A stretch of DNA of 64,000 bases from Parascardovia denticolens DSM 10105 = JCM 12538 (lineage in GTDB: Bacteria; Actinomycetota; Actinomycetes; Actinomycetales; Bifidobacteriaceae). This document shows, piece by piece, positions 46,146-54,855 of this stretch (position 1 is the first letter of the stretch; the number at the start of each line of letters is the position of its first letter). Position numbers and translations under genes: made by a program. Below the pieces are notes generated by a model. The model was not told where the DNA came from and ran no database searches. It saw nothing but the letters and a program-made list of their open reading frames with translations. Location: assembly GCF_001042675.1 (NCBI RefSeq), contig NZ_AP012333.1, positions 744,001 to 808,000 of the forward strand. Reading direction: 5' to 3'.

Positions 46146-46306
46146 GACCGTTTGACCCCAGGCTGAAGTTCTTCCAGAGCTTGGAATCAGTGGTCTGCCA
46201 CGGCGACAGTATCAAGACAGGTGCAAGACTGGGCCAAGGTAGTAGGCAGGACAAAGGGTAAAGTGCGGTCGGGAGGGGAAGATGATAAGAAAGTCCACGA
46301 AAAAAA
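46146..46306. other. Intergenic stretch between ptsI terminator and gap promoter
   Basis: This 161-bp sequence is part of the 401-bp gap between gap and ptsI. No ORF with a ribosome site, no repeat and no tRNA was seen in it. Confidence 0.5.
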
Positions 46307-46332
46307 GGCCTCGCGCATGCGCACGCGAGGCC
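46307..46332 (-). terminator. Rho-independent terminator of the pts operon
   Basis: GGCCTCGCG pairs with CGCGAGGCC around a CATGCGCA loop. Seven A residues (46300-46306) give a T-run on the minus strand. It lies 110 bp after the ptsI stop codon. Confidence 0.88.
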
Positions 46333-46441
46333 CGATGTTGTGAATTATTCAGTTTTCCCATATTCAGTTATCGGTTGCCTCTCTTCCTACCTCTTTAAGG
46401 GAGGCAAGGGGTGGGTAGGGTTCAGAGGAGATCCGGCAATT

Positions 46442-48133
46442 TCAGAGAAGATCCAGCAATTGCGGATCGGCCAGTGCGATGACGGCTGCCCGGGCGTCTT
46501 CGGCGGTGCGGGCGTCCAGAGCGTAAGCGGCCATCTGCTGGCAGGTGGACAGGTCATGCAGACGCAAGGCGGCCCGGACTGCGTTGACCTTGGTGGCGGC
46601 CATGGACAGGGAGTTGACTCCCAACCCGGCCAGGACCAGGGCCATGAGCGGGTCTCCGCCGGCCTCGCCGCAGACTCCGACTGGCTTGCCGGTGGCGGCT
46701 CCGCCTTCGCAGGCGAACTTGATCATCCGCAGGACGGCCGGCTGCCAGGGGGTCAGCAGGTTGGCCAGTTCGCCATTGAGCCTGTCGGAGGCCATGGTAT
46801 ACTGGGCCAGGTCGTTGGTGCCCAAAGAGCAGAAGTCGCATTCGGACAGGACCTGGTTGGAGCGGATGGCGGCGGCCGGGACCTCCACCATGACGCCCAC
46901 GGTGGGCAGGCCGTAAGCCTTGGCCTTCTTGACGAACCATTCGGTCTCATCCACGGTGGAGACCATGGGGGCCATGACCCACAGCTCGGCATGGGTCTTC
47001 TCATAGGCCGCGGCCAAAGCCTGCAGCTGGGTGTCGATCAGGTCCTCCCGCCGCATGCTCAAACGCAGGCCGCGCACGCCCAAAGCCGGGTTCTCTTCCT
47101 TCTCCTGGTTGGCGAAGGCCAAAGGCTTGTCGGCGCCGGCGTCCAGAGTGCGAACGACCACGTGGCGGCCGCCGAAGGCTTCCAAGACCTTGGTGTAGAT
47201 GTCGGTCTGCTCTTCCAGGCTGGGGGCTTCCATCCGTCCCAGGAAGAGGAATTCGGTGCGGAAGAGGCCGCAGCCTTCCAAGTCGAAGCTTGCTGCCCGC
47301 TTGGCGTCATCCACGTTGCCGATGTTGGCGTACAAGGCCACATGATGGCCGTCGCGGGTGGCTCCCTGCCCGGAGGACCCGGCCAAGGCCAGGGCCCGGC
47401 GGCGGGAACGTTCGGCCAACTGGTCCACTTCGGCTTCGGTGGGGGAGACGATCACTTCGCCCACGCCCCCATCCAAGGCCACCGTGTCTTCAGGAGACAG
47501 GTTCTCCAGCAGGCCGGACACTTTGACGGCGCAGGGGATGCCCAGTTGGGCGGCCAGAATGGCCGTATGGCTGGTGGGGCCGCCTTCTTCGGTCACGATG
47601 CCCAGAACCTTGTCCCGGTTGAGGGTGGCGGTCTCGGCTGGGGCCAGGTCGCGGGCGACCACGATGGAAGGGGTCTCGATCTGCGGGACTCCGGGGGCGG
47701 GCAGGCCACGCAACTGGGCGATGGTGCGGTCCCGCACGTCGCGCAGGTCGGTCACGCGTTCGGCCATATAGCCGCCCAGCTTCTTGAGTAGGGCGGAATA
47801 GTCCTCCACGGCGCTGTAGACGGCGTGGGTGATGCCTTCGCCCTTCTTGAGCTTCTTATCCACGGCCTTGGCCAGGCCCTTGTCGGAAGCCAGTTGCGCG
47901 GTCGCCTGCAGGACGGCTTTGGATTTTTGGTCTTCCGTCCCCTCGGCACGTTTCTTCAGGCTTTCCGAGACGAGGGCCATGGCCTGGCGAATATGCTCGC
48001 CATCGGCGGCGGGGTCGGAGCAGGGACCTTCGGCTTCATCCACGCCCGGGGCGGCTACCACAAAGGCCAAAGGCCCGTGGGCGGTTCCGGCGCAGACGCC
48101 GATTCCATGAAGTACTTGATGCGTATCAGTCAT
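46442..48133 (-). CDS. ptsI: Phosphoenolpyruvate--protein phosphotransferase (PTS enzyme I)
   Basis: Enzyme I takes phosphate from phosphoenolpyruvate and passes it to HPr. The 563-residue protein has the HPr-binding N-terminal domain, the phosphohistidine in VTEEGGPTSHTAILA (near residue 190) and the C-terminal PEP-binding barrel (LFRTEFLFLGR, AVRTLDAGADKP-like RTLDAGADKPLAF, FCSLGTNDLAQYTMA and GVCGEAGGDP). The ATG follows AAGGAGG. It is the last gene of the cluster after ptsH, and the terminator follows. Confidence 0.97.
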   Translation of the reverse strand: MTDTHQVLHGIGVCAGTAHGPLAFVVAAPGVDEAEGPCSDPAADGEHIRQAMALVSESLKKRAEGTEDQKSKAVLQATAQLASDKGLAKAVDKKLKKGEGITHAVYSAVEDYSALLKKLGGYMAERVTDLRDVRDRTIAQLRGLPAPGVPQIETPSIVVARDLAPAETATLNRDKVLGIVTEEGGPTSHTAILAAQLGIPCAVKVSGLLENLSPEDTVALDGGVGEVIVSPTEAEVDQLAERSRRRALALAGSSGQGATRDGHHVALYANIGNVDDAKRAASFDLEGCGLFRTEFLFLGRMEAPSLEEQTDIYTKVLEAFGGRHVVVRTLDAGADKPLAFANQEKEENPALGVRGLRLSMRREDLIDTQLQALAAAYEKTHAELWVMAPMVSTVDETEWFVKKAKAYGLPTVGVMVEVPAAAIRSNQVLSECDFCSLGTNDLAQYTMASDRLNGELANLLTPWQPAVLRMIKFACEGGAATGKPVGVCGEAGGDPLMALVLAGLGVNSLSMAATKVNAVRAALRLHDLSTCQQMAAYALDARTAEDARAAVIALADPQLLDLL

Positions 48134-48201
48134 ATATGCCTCCTTGAAGCAGGCGCCGCATGTCGGCGACGCCGTGGTCGATACAGATACAGAACCGACG
48201 C

Positions 48202-48468
48202 TTACTCGGCGTCCAGGTCGCGGGCGAGCATCTGGGCCAGTTCGTCCATTTCGGCCTCTTTGCTGTCGTCGTCGCAGGTGATCTCCACCTGGTCGCCGCC
48301 TTTGACGCCCAAGGTCATGATCTCCAAGGCGGAAGCGGCGTCGGCCTCTTCCCCGTTGAATTTCATGGTCACGTCCATATCTTTGTCGTTCACCGCCTCG
48401 GCGAAGAGGGCTGCGGGACGGGCGTGGAGGCCAACGGATGCTCCTACGGTCGCGGTGCGAGAAATCAT
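48202..48468 (-). CDS. ptsH: Phosphocarrier protein HPr
   Basis: HPr carries phosphate from enzyme I to the EIIA domains. The 88-residue protein has the active-site H15 in SVGLHARPAALF and a Ser at position 46 (ADAASALEIMTLG). Ser46 is the regulatory phosphorylation site in Firmicutes, but no HPr kinase gene is in this window. AAAGGA precedes the ATG by seven bases. Confidence 0.97.
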   Translation of the reverse strand: MISRTATVGASVGLHARPAALFAEAVNDKDMDVTMKFNGEEADAASALEIMTLGVKGGDQVEITCDDDSKEAEMDELAQMLARDLDAE

Positions 48469-48556
48469 GGTTGTTCCTTTCGGTTGTGTTTTTGTTTTGG
48501 GATTTTTAATTTTGTTTTTTACTTGGTTGAAGTTGAGGGCCGGCCCCGGCTGACGA

Positions 48557-49462
48557 TCAGGTCAGAGGGGATTCTCCTTCTTGCCTATTCTGTTGTTTGT
48601 TTTCCATCCGTCTCTCCGCTTCCTCCCGCAAGGCCTGTTCATGGACCCGGGCCACGTGGAGGGTCAGGTAGGCCACTTCGTCGGTGGTGATGGGCCCGTT
48701 CAGCCTCAGCTCCAGCAAGGCGGCGATGGTCGACGCGCATTGGAATTCCTGGGGATAGGACTCGCAGATGGCCTTGGTAATCGGCTGAGGGGAGTCCTTC
48801 AACTGTTGGTGCTGGTAAGAACGGACGAAGAGGTAGCGCAGGTGGGTGATGAAACGGCCGATGCTGACCGAGCTTTGATCCACGTCGATGGAGAAGGTCT
48901 CTTCCACGATTTTGAGGATCTGCTGGATCAGACCGGTCATTTGGTAAGTGTAGGAGAGATCCCCGGTGGAGAAGCCCGCGTTCACCAGATGAAGGGCGAA
49001 GGCGACGGATTCCTCTTGGGGCAGGGCCTGATCGAGATGATTATTCAGGTAGGTCAGGAAGGCCTGGGCCTGGATGTATTCATCCGGGTAAAGCGTGGTC
49101 ACTTCGGCCACTAAAGGATAGGTTACATGGATCCCGGCCTTCAGCCGCCTGAGGACGCCCACGACGTGGTCGGCCAAGGCGACTGTGAGGATGGGATTGA
49201 CGGCGCTTCCTTTGGTGATGCCGCAGTCGGTCATGGCATCGGCGACCAAAGAGACGATCTCTGGGGGAATATCAGCCAGCATCATGGCCATGTGGTCGGG
49301 GTCCCGCCCGTCCACGGGGATGAATTCCTTGCTGATGCGAGACTCATCCACGCTCTGCCCTGCCTTCGCTTGAAAGCCCAGGCCGCGGCCGGTCAGGATC
49401 ACTTCCTGGCCTCCATCGCGGGCGAGGATGACGTTGTTATTGAATACTCGCAAGATTTCCAT
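48557..49462 (-). CDS. licT: BglG/LicT-family transcription antiterminator
   Basis: LicT-type proteins bind nascent RNA and block a terminator in front of sugar genes. The protein (301 residues) starts with the RNA-binding domain MEILRVFNNNVILARDGG, then two PRD domains (for example GITKGSAVNPILTVALADHVVGVL and FSIDVDQSSVSIGRFITHLRYL). PTS phosphorylation of histidines in PRDs controls activity. The ATG at 49462 is fixed by the family's first residues and by AAAGG seven bases upstream. The longer ORF to 49513 overlaps the EIIBCA end. The target site is probably the RAT before EIIBCA. Confidence 0.93.
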   Translation of the reverse strand: MEILRVFNNNVILARDGGQEVILTGRGLGFQAKAGQSVDESRISKEFIPVDGRDPDHMAMMLADIPPEIVSLVADAMTDCGITKGSAVNPILTVALADHVVGVLRRLKAGIHVTYPLVAEVTTLYPDEYIQAQAFLTYLNNHLDQALPQEESVAFALHLVNAGFSTGDLSYTYQMTGLIQQILKIVEETFSIDVDQSSVSIGRFITHLRYLFVRSYQHQQLKDSPQPITKAICESYPQEFQCASTIAALLELRLNGPITTDEVAYLTLHVARVHEQALREEAERRMENKQQNRQEGESPLT

Positions 49463-49499
49463 GGGGTCGCCTTTGGTCTCCACCTTGACTATCTGCCTG

Positions 49500-51611
49500 T
49501 CACCGGACGACATCGATGACCGGGTCCCCGGTCTTGACGTCGAAGTCGATGTGGGGGATGACCGAGTTCATCTTCTTGGTGTTGGCCACCGTCATGATGG
49601 TGGTGGTCTTATAGCCGGCTGCGCGGATCTTGGGATAATCCACATCCACCAGTTTATCGCCCGCGTTCACCCGATCGCCTTTGGCCACGGCCACGGCGAA
49701 ACCTTCGCCTTTGAGCTTGACGGTGTCGATGCCCACGTGGACCAGGATTTCCACCCCGTCGTCGGTCTTGATTCCGTAGGCGTGTCCGGTTTCGGCCACG
49801 GTCTTGAGGATCCCGCTGACAGGGGCGTAGACGGAAGGCTTGCTTTCATCAGGCACCAGGCCGACCCCGTCTCCCAAGACGTGGGAGGCGAAGACCTTGT
49901 CTCCGGCGTCTTCCAGAGAGATGGTCCGACCGGTCAGGGGGGAGAAGACGTGCTCGGTTCGCGTCGCCTCGGAGCTTTCAGCCGTTCCAGCGCTCGGAGC
50001 GGTAGTGACCTTATCGATATCGACTGCAGAGGACTTCCGCGAAGCGGAAACGATCGCAGCTTTCTCTTCCGGTGTCCGATAGTCGAAAACGACGATCATG
50101 AATGCGGATACGCAGAAAGCGACGAGAATGGAGACCGCATAAACCCACATCTGGTTGAAGACCGGGATGGTCAGCAGGGAAGTGAAGGCGAAGACTCCGG
50201 TCGTCACTCCGCGGACCGTTCCGCCATGAATGGAAGAGGGGAAAAGCCAACCCAAGATGGCGATGGTGACGCCGCCGGCGCCGCAGCCAACCAGCATGCG
50301 GGAATAGATCTTCTTGAACCGGAGATGGATTCCATACAGGGATGGCTCGGAAACGCCTCCCAGAAGGCCTGCGGCCAAAGCGCCTGCAGCGGTTTCGCGC
50401 ATCCGGACGTCCTTATCCCGAATCGCCAAAATCAAAACACCAAGGGTGGCGCCGAAGCAGGCGAAATTCCATGTGCCCATCGGGCCTTGGATGAAGTCAT
50501 ATCCCAGAGATTGGATATTCGCGAGCATGAGTGCGTTCAGAGGCCAATGAAGCCCCAAGGGGACGAGGAAAGGATAGATGAGAGGTATTGCGATGGCGAA
50601 GAGGAAGGGGACGTGCTGATTCATCCAACCGAACACGAAGCCCAAGCCGTTGCCGACCCATACGCCCAGCGGGCCCAAAAGGAAGGCGGTGACCGGAATC
50701 ATGATGATCATGGACAGGAAGGGCACGAAGACCAGTTGCACGCTGTTAGGAATGATCTTTTGCAGTCCCTTATAAACCAAGGCAAGCACTACAACCATGA
50801 AGAGGGGAACGAAGACGTTTCCTGAGTAATCGTTCAGCTGCAGAGGTAAACCGAAAACCCTGGTGGAGCAATTCTGGGTGCCTGCCACGGTTCCCGCAAC
50901 GCAGTGCAGAACGCCTTTCGCCGCCTTTAAACCATCGCTGTTCCCGAAAACGCTTTTATAGGTGTCGGGTGCGGACAAGGCCATGAACTGAGGGGTCATG
51001 ACCGCCGCCATGACAGCGGTCCCCACCCAGGGATCTACTTTCAGTTTCTTGGCGCCATTGTAAGCGATCATGAGTGGCAAGAAGTAGAAGACGCCCTTCC
51101 ACATGGCCTGGACGAAGATCAAAGTGGGGTTGGCCGTGTCATTTGGTATCAGATGGCAAGCGATGAGGACATTGACGATGGCGATGATAAGGGAGGCGCC
51201 CAAGAGGACGCCGATGATGGGGCGGAAGGAGTCGGACAAAAATTCGAAGAAGGAATCGACGAAGCGATTCTTGCCCTTGACTTTCGCCCTTTCTTGCGCC
51301 TTTACATCGGCATCGGACATGCCGGTTTCACTTTCTTGGGGGGTGCCCTTAGCAACATTATTCATCTCGGGCAGGGCCATGATGTCGTTGTAGACGGCTT
51401 CCACACCGCCTCCGATGACCACCTGGTAGTTGTTCGAACCCTGGGGGATGGCGGCCAAGACGCCGGGGATGTCCTCCAACTTGTTCGAGTCGATATGAGT
51501 CGCGTCCTTGAGGGCGAAGCGCAAACGGGTCGCGCAATGCGTCAGGGTCACGATATTGCCGGGGCCACCGATTTCTTTGATGATGGCTTGGGCGTTTTCC
51601 CTATTTCCCAT
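49500..51611 (-). CDS. PTS EIIBCA transporter of the glucose/beta-glucoside (Bgl) family
   Basis: This 703-residue permease imports and phosphorylates a hexose or beta-glucoside. Its three domains in order are: EIIB, with phosphorylation Cys26 in VTLTHCATRLRF and IGGGVEAVYNDI; EIIC, with about eight to ten membrane segments (FIPND-like loops, GGVSEPSLYGIHLRF substrate motif); and EIIA, with the Bgl/Glc-type site EILVHVGIDTVKLKGEGF (H625). A charged linker (about residues 95-115) separates B and C. The BCA order is that of BglF/BglP-type proteins. Expression should be controlled by licT just downstream. Confidence 0.93.
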   Translation of the reverse strand: MGNRENAQAIIKEIGGPGNIVTLTHCATRLRFALKDATHIDSNKLEDIPGVLAAIPQGSNNYQVVIGGGVEAVYNDIMALPEMNNVAKGTPQESETGMSDADVKAQERAKVKGKNRFVDSFFEFLSDSFRPIIGVLLGASLIIAIVNVLIACHLIPNDTANPTLIFVQAMWKGVFYFLPLMIAYNGAKKLKVDPWVGTAVMAAVMTPQFMALSAPDTYKSVFGNSDGLKAAKGVLHCVAGTVAGTQNCSTRVFGLPLQLNDYSGNVFVPLFMVVVLALVYKGLQKIIPNSVQLVFVPFLSMIIMIPVTAFLLGPLGVWVGNGLGFVFGWMNQHVPFLFAIAIPLIYPFLVPLGLHWPLNALMLANIQSLGYDFIQGPMGTWNFACFGATLGVLILAIRDKDVRMRETAAGALAAGLLGGVSEPSLYGIHLRFKKIYSRMLVGCGAGGVTIAILGWLFPSSIHGGTVRGVTTGVFAFTSLLTIPVFNQMWVYAVSILVAFCVSAFMIVVFDYRTPEEKAAIVSASRKSSAVDIDKVTTAPSAGTAESSEATRTEHVFSPLTGRTISLEDAGDKVFASHVLGDGVGLVPDESKPSVYAPVSGILKTVAETGHAYGIKTDDGVEILVHVGIDTVKLKGEGFAVAVAKGDRVNAGDKLVDVDYPKIRAAGYKTTTIMTVANTKKMNSVIPHIDFDVKTGDPVIDVVR

Positions 51612-51733
51612 AAGGAATCCTTTCTCAACTGTGAGTTTTTCTCCTTCAAGCCGGTTCTCGGGTCGCGAGGATCGGCCAAAGGGATAAGGAGGTTGTCGGG
51701 AGATGATTCCTGCTGACAGCGCTGCCAGCGTAC

Positions 51734-51775
51734 AAAAAAGGCCTGGAGCCAGACTTGACGTCCGACCCCAGGTCT
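51734..51775 (-). terminator. Attenuator terminator before EIIBCA
   Basis: On the minus strand a stem of CCTGG/CCAGG with inner GTC/GGC and GAC/GTC pairs is followed by TTTTTTG. Its base overlaps the RAT sequence (AGACC). Read-through when LicT binds the RAT would switch on the EIIBCA gene. Confidence 0.82.
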
Positions 51776-51797
51776 TGCCTCATCAGAGTAACAACCC
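51768..51797 (-). promoter_or_regulatory. Ribonucleic antiterminator (RAT) site for LicT
   Basis: On the minus strand GGGTTGTTACT is followed, after a short loop, by GGCAAGACC. This matches the known RAT pattern GGATTGTTACT-N-GCAGGCAAAACC of BglG/SacT/LicT-controlled genes. It overlaps the next terminator at the AGACC end, as is required for the alternative structure. The 7-bp hairpin CCTGTTA/TAACAGG just upstream (51796-51813) may be an additional element. Confidence 0.88.
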
Positions 51798-51895
51798 TGT
51801 TATCGCTAACAGGAACCACCATACACCTATTTTTTGGAAAAAGCAACAATCAAAGCCGCGTTTTTTGCTTTCGAGGGCGAACAATCCGGGGAATT

Positions 51896-52540
51896 TTAGT
51901 GCGTGACCTCAATGATGGGGGTTCCGACGTCGACGTTGATGTCCTCCCAGGCGATGACTTCCTCCATCTTGCGGGAATTGGTGACGGTCATGATGGTCAC
52001 GTTGCTGTAGCAGGCCTTTTTGATCGCCCGGTAATCCACGTCGGCCAGTTTGTCGCCCACATGGACGTGGTCCCCGGCCGAGACGTGCTTGCGGAAGCCC
52101 TTCCCTTTCATCTTGACCGTGCCCACCCCGATGTGCAGGAGAATCTCCACCCCGCTTTTGGTCTCGATCCCGTAGGCATGGCCGGTGTCAGGGGCCGTCT
52201 TGATGGTCCCTGACACCGGGGAATAGACGCCTGAGTAGGACTTATCAGGGATGATGCCGACCCCTTCCCCCAGGATATGGGAGGAGAAGACCTTGTACCC
52301 CGTCTCTTCCAGGGCCACGGTATGGCCGACGATGGGGGAGTAGACCTCCTCCAGATCGTGCTCGCCCCTCTTCTCGCCGCTCCCGGCCTTACGGAAGGGA
52401 GAGGAGAAGAAGGATCCCAAGCGGATGAGCAAGGTGTTGATCAGGCGCAGGGTGGTATGGGCCAGGCTGGACCTGCGGGTGGAGCGGGAATGGTCGCGCG
52501 CCTGCTTCTGGCGCTTCTTCAGCTTATCGTGATCGTCCAT
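51896..52540 (-). CDS. Stand-alone PTS EIIA, glucose type, with long basic N-terminus
   Basis: The 214-residue protein ends in a complete EIIA(Glc) domain (residues about 65-214). It contains VYSPIVGHTVALEET, the active-site H136 in EILLHIGVGTVKMKGKGF and VTIMTVTNSRKM. The first 60 residues form a basic, partly amphipathic tail (KKRQKQARDHSRSTRRSS, then TLLIRLGSFFSSPF). This may bring it to the membrane, as the short amphipathic N-terminus does in E. coli. It is the first gene of the pts operon. A ribosome site GAGGAGG precedes the ATG. It could phosphorylate a second EIIBC or serve regulation. Confidence 0.9.
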   Translation of the reverse strand: MDDHDKLKKRQKQARDHSRSTRRSSLAHTTLRLINTLLIRLGSFFSSPFRKAGSGEKRGEHDLEEVYSPIVGHTVALEETGYKVFSSHILGEGVGIIPDKSYSGVYSPVSGTIKTAPDTGHAYGIETKSGVEILLHIGVGTVKMKGKGFRKHVSAGDHVHVGDKLADVDYRAIKKACYSNVTIMTVTNSRKMEEVIAWEDINVDVGTPIIEVTH

Positions 52541-52626
52541 GGCCGCCTCCTCGTCCGTCCTTGCCGGTGTATTCAGGCCTTCCAGTCTACTCGGGCGAAA
52601 GGATAGGGGGGCAGGCGGGGCCGGAT

Positions 52627-52670
52627 GATTGTTACAATATTAAGACTGTTACAATATTCAAGGTTGTTTC
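52627..52670 (+). promoter_or_regulatory. Three direct repeats upstream of the LytTR two-component operon
   Basis: GATTGTTAC (52627), GACTGTTAC (52644) and GGTTGTTTC (52662) repeat every 17-18 bases. The first two are each followed by AATATT. They end 54 bp before the response regulator start. LytTR regulators bind direct repeats of short GTT-containing words with spacing near one and a half helical turns, so autoregulation is plausible. Confidence 0.6.
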
Positions 52671-52723
52671 ATCAGACAAGCGGAAGACCGAAGACGATCA
52701 AGCCCGACAGGCAAGGAGCCGGA

Positions 52724-53445
52724 ATGCTGACAGTGGCGATAGTGGAGGACGAGCCAGACGACGCGCGTCGCCTGGATTCCTGCCTGCAGCGGTACGGGGC
52801 CGAGCGCGGAGTGGACTTCCGCCTTGAGCATTTCGGCCGGCCTTCCGACTTCCTGGATTCCTACAAGGCCCGCTACGACCTGGTCTTCATGGACATCGAG
52901 ATGCCGGGCATGGACGGCCTGTCCGCCGCCAAACGCCTGCGGCAGTTCGACCAGGAAGTGATCCTCATCTTCGTGACCAACCTGGCCCAGTACGCCTCCC
53001 GGGGCTATGAGGTGAACGCCTTGGATTATGTGATGAAGCCCATGGAATACCAGACTTTCGAACGCAAAATGGATCGGGCCGTCCGGGCCTGCCGGAACAA
53101 TTCCGACAGCGTCATCGTGGCCCAGAGGGGTACGCCCAGAGAATCCTCCTGCGCAACATCAAATACATCGAAGTCCACCGGCACGACCTGCGTTATCACC
53201 TGGAAGGCCCCGGCGAAAGGGTGCTCAACTCGGTGGGCAGCATGCAGGAGGCGTCGGACCGCTTGGGGGACAAGGGCTTCCTCCGCTGCGACCGGCAGCA
53301 CCTGGTCAACGTCCGGCAGATCGAATCCATCTCCGGCTCCACCGTGACCTTGGTGGACGGGGACGAGCTGCCCATCGGCCGGGCCTATAAGAAGGACTTC
53401 TTCGCCCAACTGGCCCAGGAGTTGGGGGCCGGCTATGCGGCTTAA
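52724..53445 (+). pseudogene. LytTR-family response regulator with a single-base frameshift
   Basis: The first part encodes a CheY-like receiver (LTVAIVEDEPDD, phosphorylation D57 in LVFMDIEMPGMDG, switch K in YVMKPM). Near 53127-53130 (four G residues in AGAGGGGTAC) the reading frame shifts by minus one, and the LytTR DNA-binding domain continues in the other frame (GYAQRILLRNIKYIEVH ... FLRCDRQHLVNVRQIESI). Adding one G would restore a 240-residue AgrA/ComE-like protein. AAGGAG precedes the ATG at 52724. It may be a real mutation, phase variation or an assembly error. The kinase gene overlaps the end by 11 bases. Confidence 0.85.
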
Positions 53446-54850
53446 CCCCTTCTATGACTTCCTGGCCGCCTCCGGCCAGGGTCTGGTCTCCTTCTTCTCC
53501 GCTTCCGGCTTCGTCTTGGAACTTCTCCTGTCGGTCATCCTTTTCACATGGAAGATCAAAAGGAAAAAAGGATGGGCTTGGAAGGGCCTGCTGTGTCTGG
53601 CCGCCTTGCTGGCCATAGGCAACTTCTGGGCCACCTATGTGCCGGCCAACGCAGCCACGACCATCGTCCGGTGTCTGGTCTTCTACGCCGGCCTCTTCTT
53701 CACCATGTGGGTCTGTCTGGAATCGGACGTCCGCCATCTCCTGCTTTACCTGGTGGCCGGGGTGACGGCCCAGCATTTCATCTACTGCGGGGCCCAGGTG
53801 ACCACTTACGGCCTGGTCAAACTGATCGGTCCGGCGGGGGAGACCTCCTGGCTTTCCTTGGTCCTTTACCCCCTCTGCCTCATTCCCTTCTTCGTCCTCG
53901 CCTACCTGCTTTTCGCCCGCCGCATCGCTTGGCAGTCCCTGGACGTGGTGATCGGGGCCCGGATCCTGGCCCTCGTCATCGGCGTCTTCCTCTGCGTGAC
54001 CATCTTCGCCAGTCTGTATAACGGATCCACGACCGGGGAGCAGGTCAGCCCCCTCATCTTCGTCACTTTCATCATGACCCGCATGATCACCTGCGGTTTC
54101 CTGCTTGAACTCATGACCGAGATCGGAGACCGCTTCGCCACCATCCACGAATCGGCCGTCCTCCAGCAACTTCTCAACGAGCAGAAGAACAAGCTGGCGG
54201 CTGATAAGGAGACCATCGAGCTGATCAACGTCAAGACCCATGACCTGAAAAAGCAACTCAACCTTCTGGGAGGGAAGATCCCCGACGACCAGATCCAGGA
54301 CCTGGGCCGGCTGGTCTCTTTCTACGATTCGTCCCTCCATTCAGGCAATGAGGCCTTGGACGTCCTTCTGACCAACAAATCCCTGATCTGCACCGAACGG
54401 TCGATCCAGCTGGAGAGGATGATCGACGGGTCCAAGCTTTCCTTCATGAAGCCCCAAGACATCTACTCCCTTTTCGGAAACGCCTTGGACAACGCAATCG
54501 AAGCCGTCTCCAAGATCTCCGACCCCTCCCGCCGCTACATCCGCATGACCGTCCGGGAAGACAAGGGGATGGTCATCTTCCATATCGAGAACCCCTACGA
54601 AGGGGTGCTCACTTACCGGGACAACAACAATCGGATCGTGCGCGCCCGGTCGATCAGCTCCCATGCCGACCCCGACCGTCGGGAGAAGCGGGTCCTGCGC
54701 ACCAGCAAGGAAGACAAGCGCTACCACGGTTTCGGGGTCCAATCCATCCGTTTGGTGGCCCAGCAATACAAGGGCTTGGTAACTATCAATGCCCATGACG
54801 GCCTCTTCCTCCTAGACGTGCTCATCCCTCGTTCGGGAGGCTTGGACTAG
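53435..54850 (+). CDS. GHKL-type sensor histidine kinase (AgrC-like)
   Basis: The 471-residue protein has about six to seven membrane segments (residues 1-220), followed by a coiled-coil region and the kinase core. The likely phospho-histidine is in NVKTHDLKKQLNLLGG. The ATP-binding N box is LFGNALDNAIEAV and the glycine box is YHGFGVQSIRLVA. The layout matches AgrC/ComD-type kinases that work with LytTR regulators. The gene overlaps the frameshifted regulator by 11 bases. No agrD/agrB peptide gene was seen nearby, so the signal is unknown. Confidence 0.88.
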   Translation: MRLNPFYDFLAASGQGLVSFFSASGFVLELLLSVILFTWKIKRKKGWAWKGLLCLAALLAIGNFWATYVPANAATTIVRCLVFYAGLFFTMWVCLESDVRHLLLYLVAGVTAQHFIYCGAQVTTYGLVKLIGPAGETSWLSLVLYPLCLIPFFVLAYLLFARRIAWQSLDVVIGARILALVIGVFLCVTIFASLYNGSTTGEQVSPLIFVTFIMTRMITCGFLLELMTEIGDRFATIHESAVLQQLLNEQKNKLAADKETIELINVKTHDLKKQLNLLGGKIPDDQIQDLGRLVSFYDSSLHSGNEALDVLLTNKSLICTERSIQLERMIDGSKLSFMKPQDIYSLFGNALDNAIEAVSKISDPSRRYIRMTVREDKGMVIFHIENPYEGVLTYRDNNNRIVRARSISSHADPDRREKRVLRTSKEDKRYHGFGVQSIRLVAQQYKGLVTINAHDGLFLLDVLIPRSGGLD

Positions 54851-54855
54851 GCCTT

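Noticed and set aside
52724..54850. Possible agr-type quorum system with a peptide gene
   Set aside because: The kinase and regulator look AgrC/AgrA-like, but no AgrB or AgrD candidate lies on either side.
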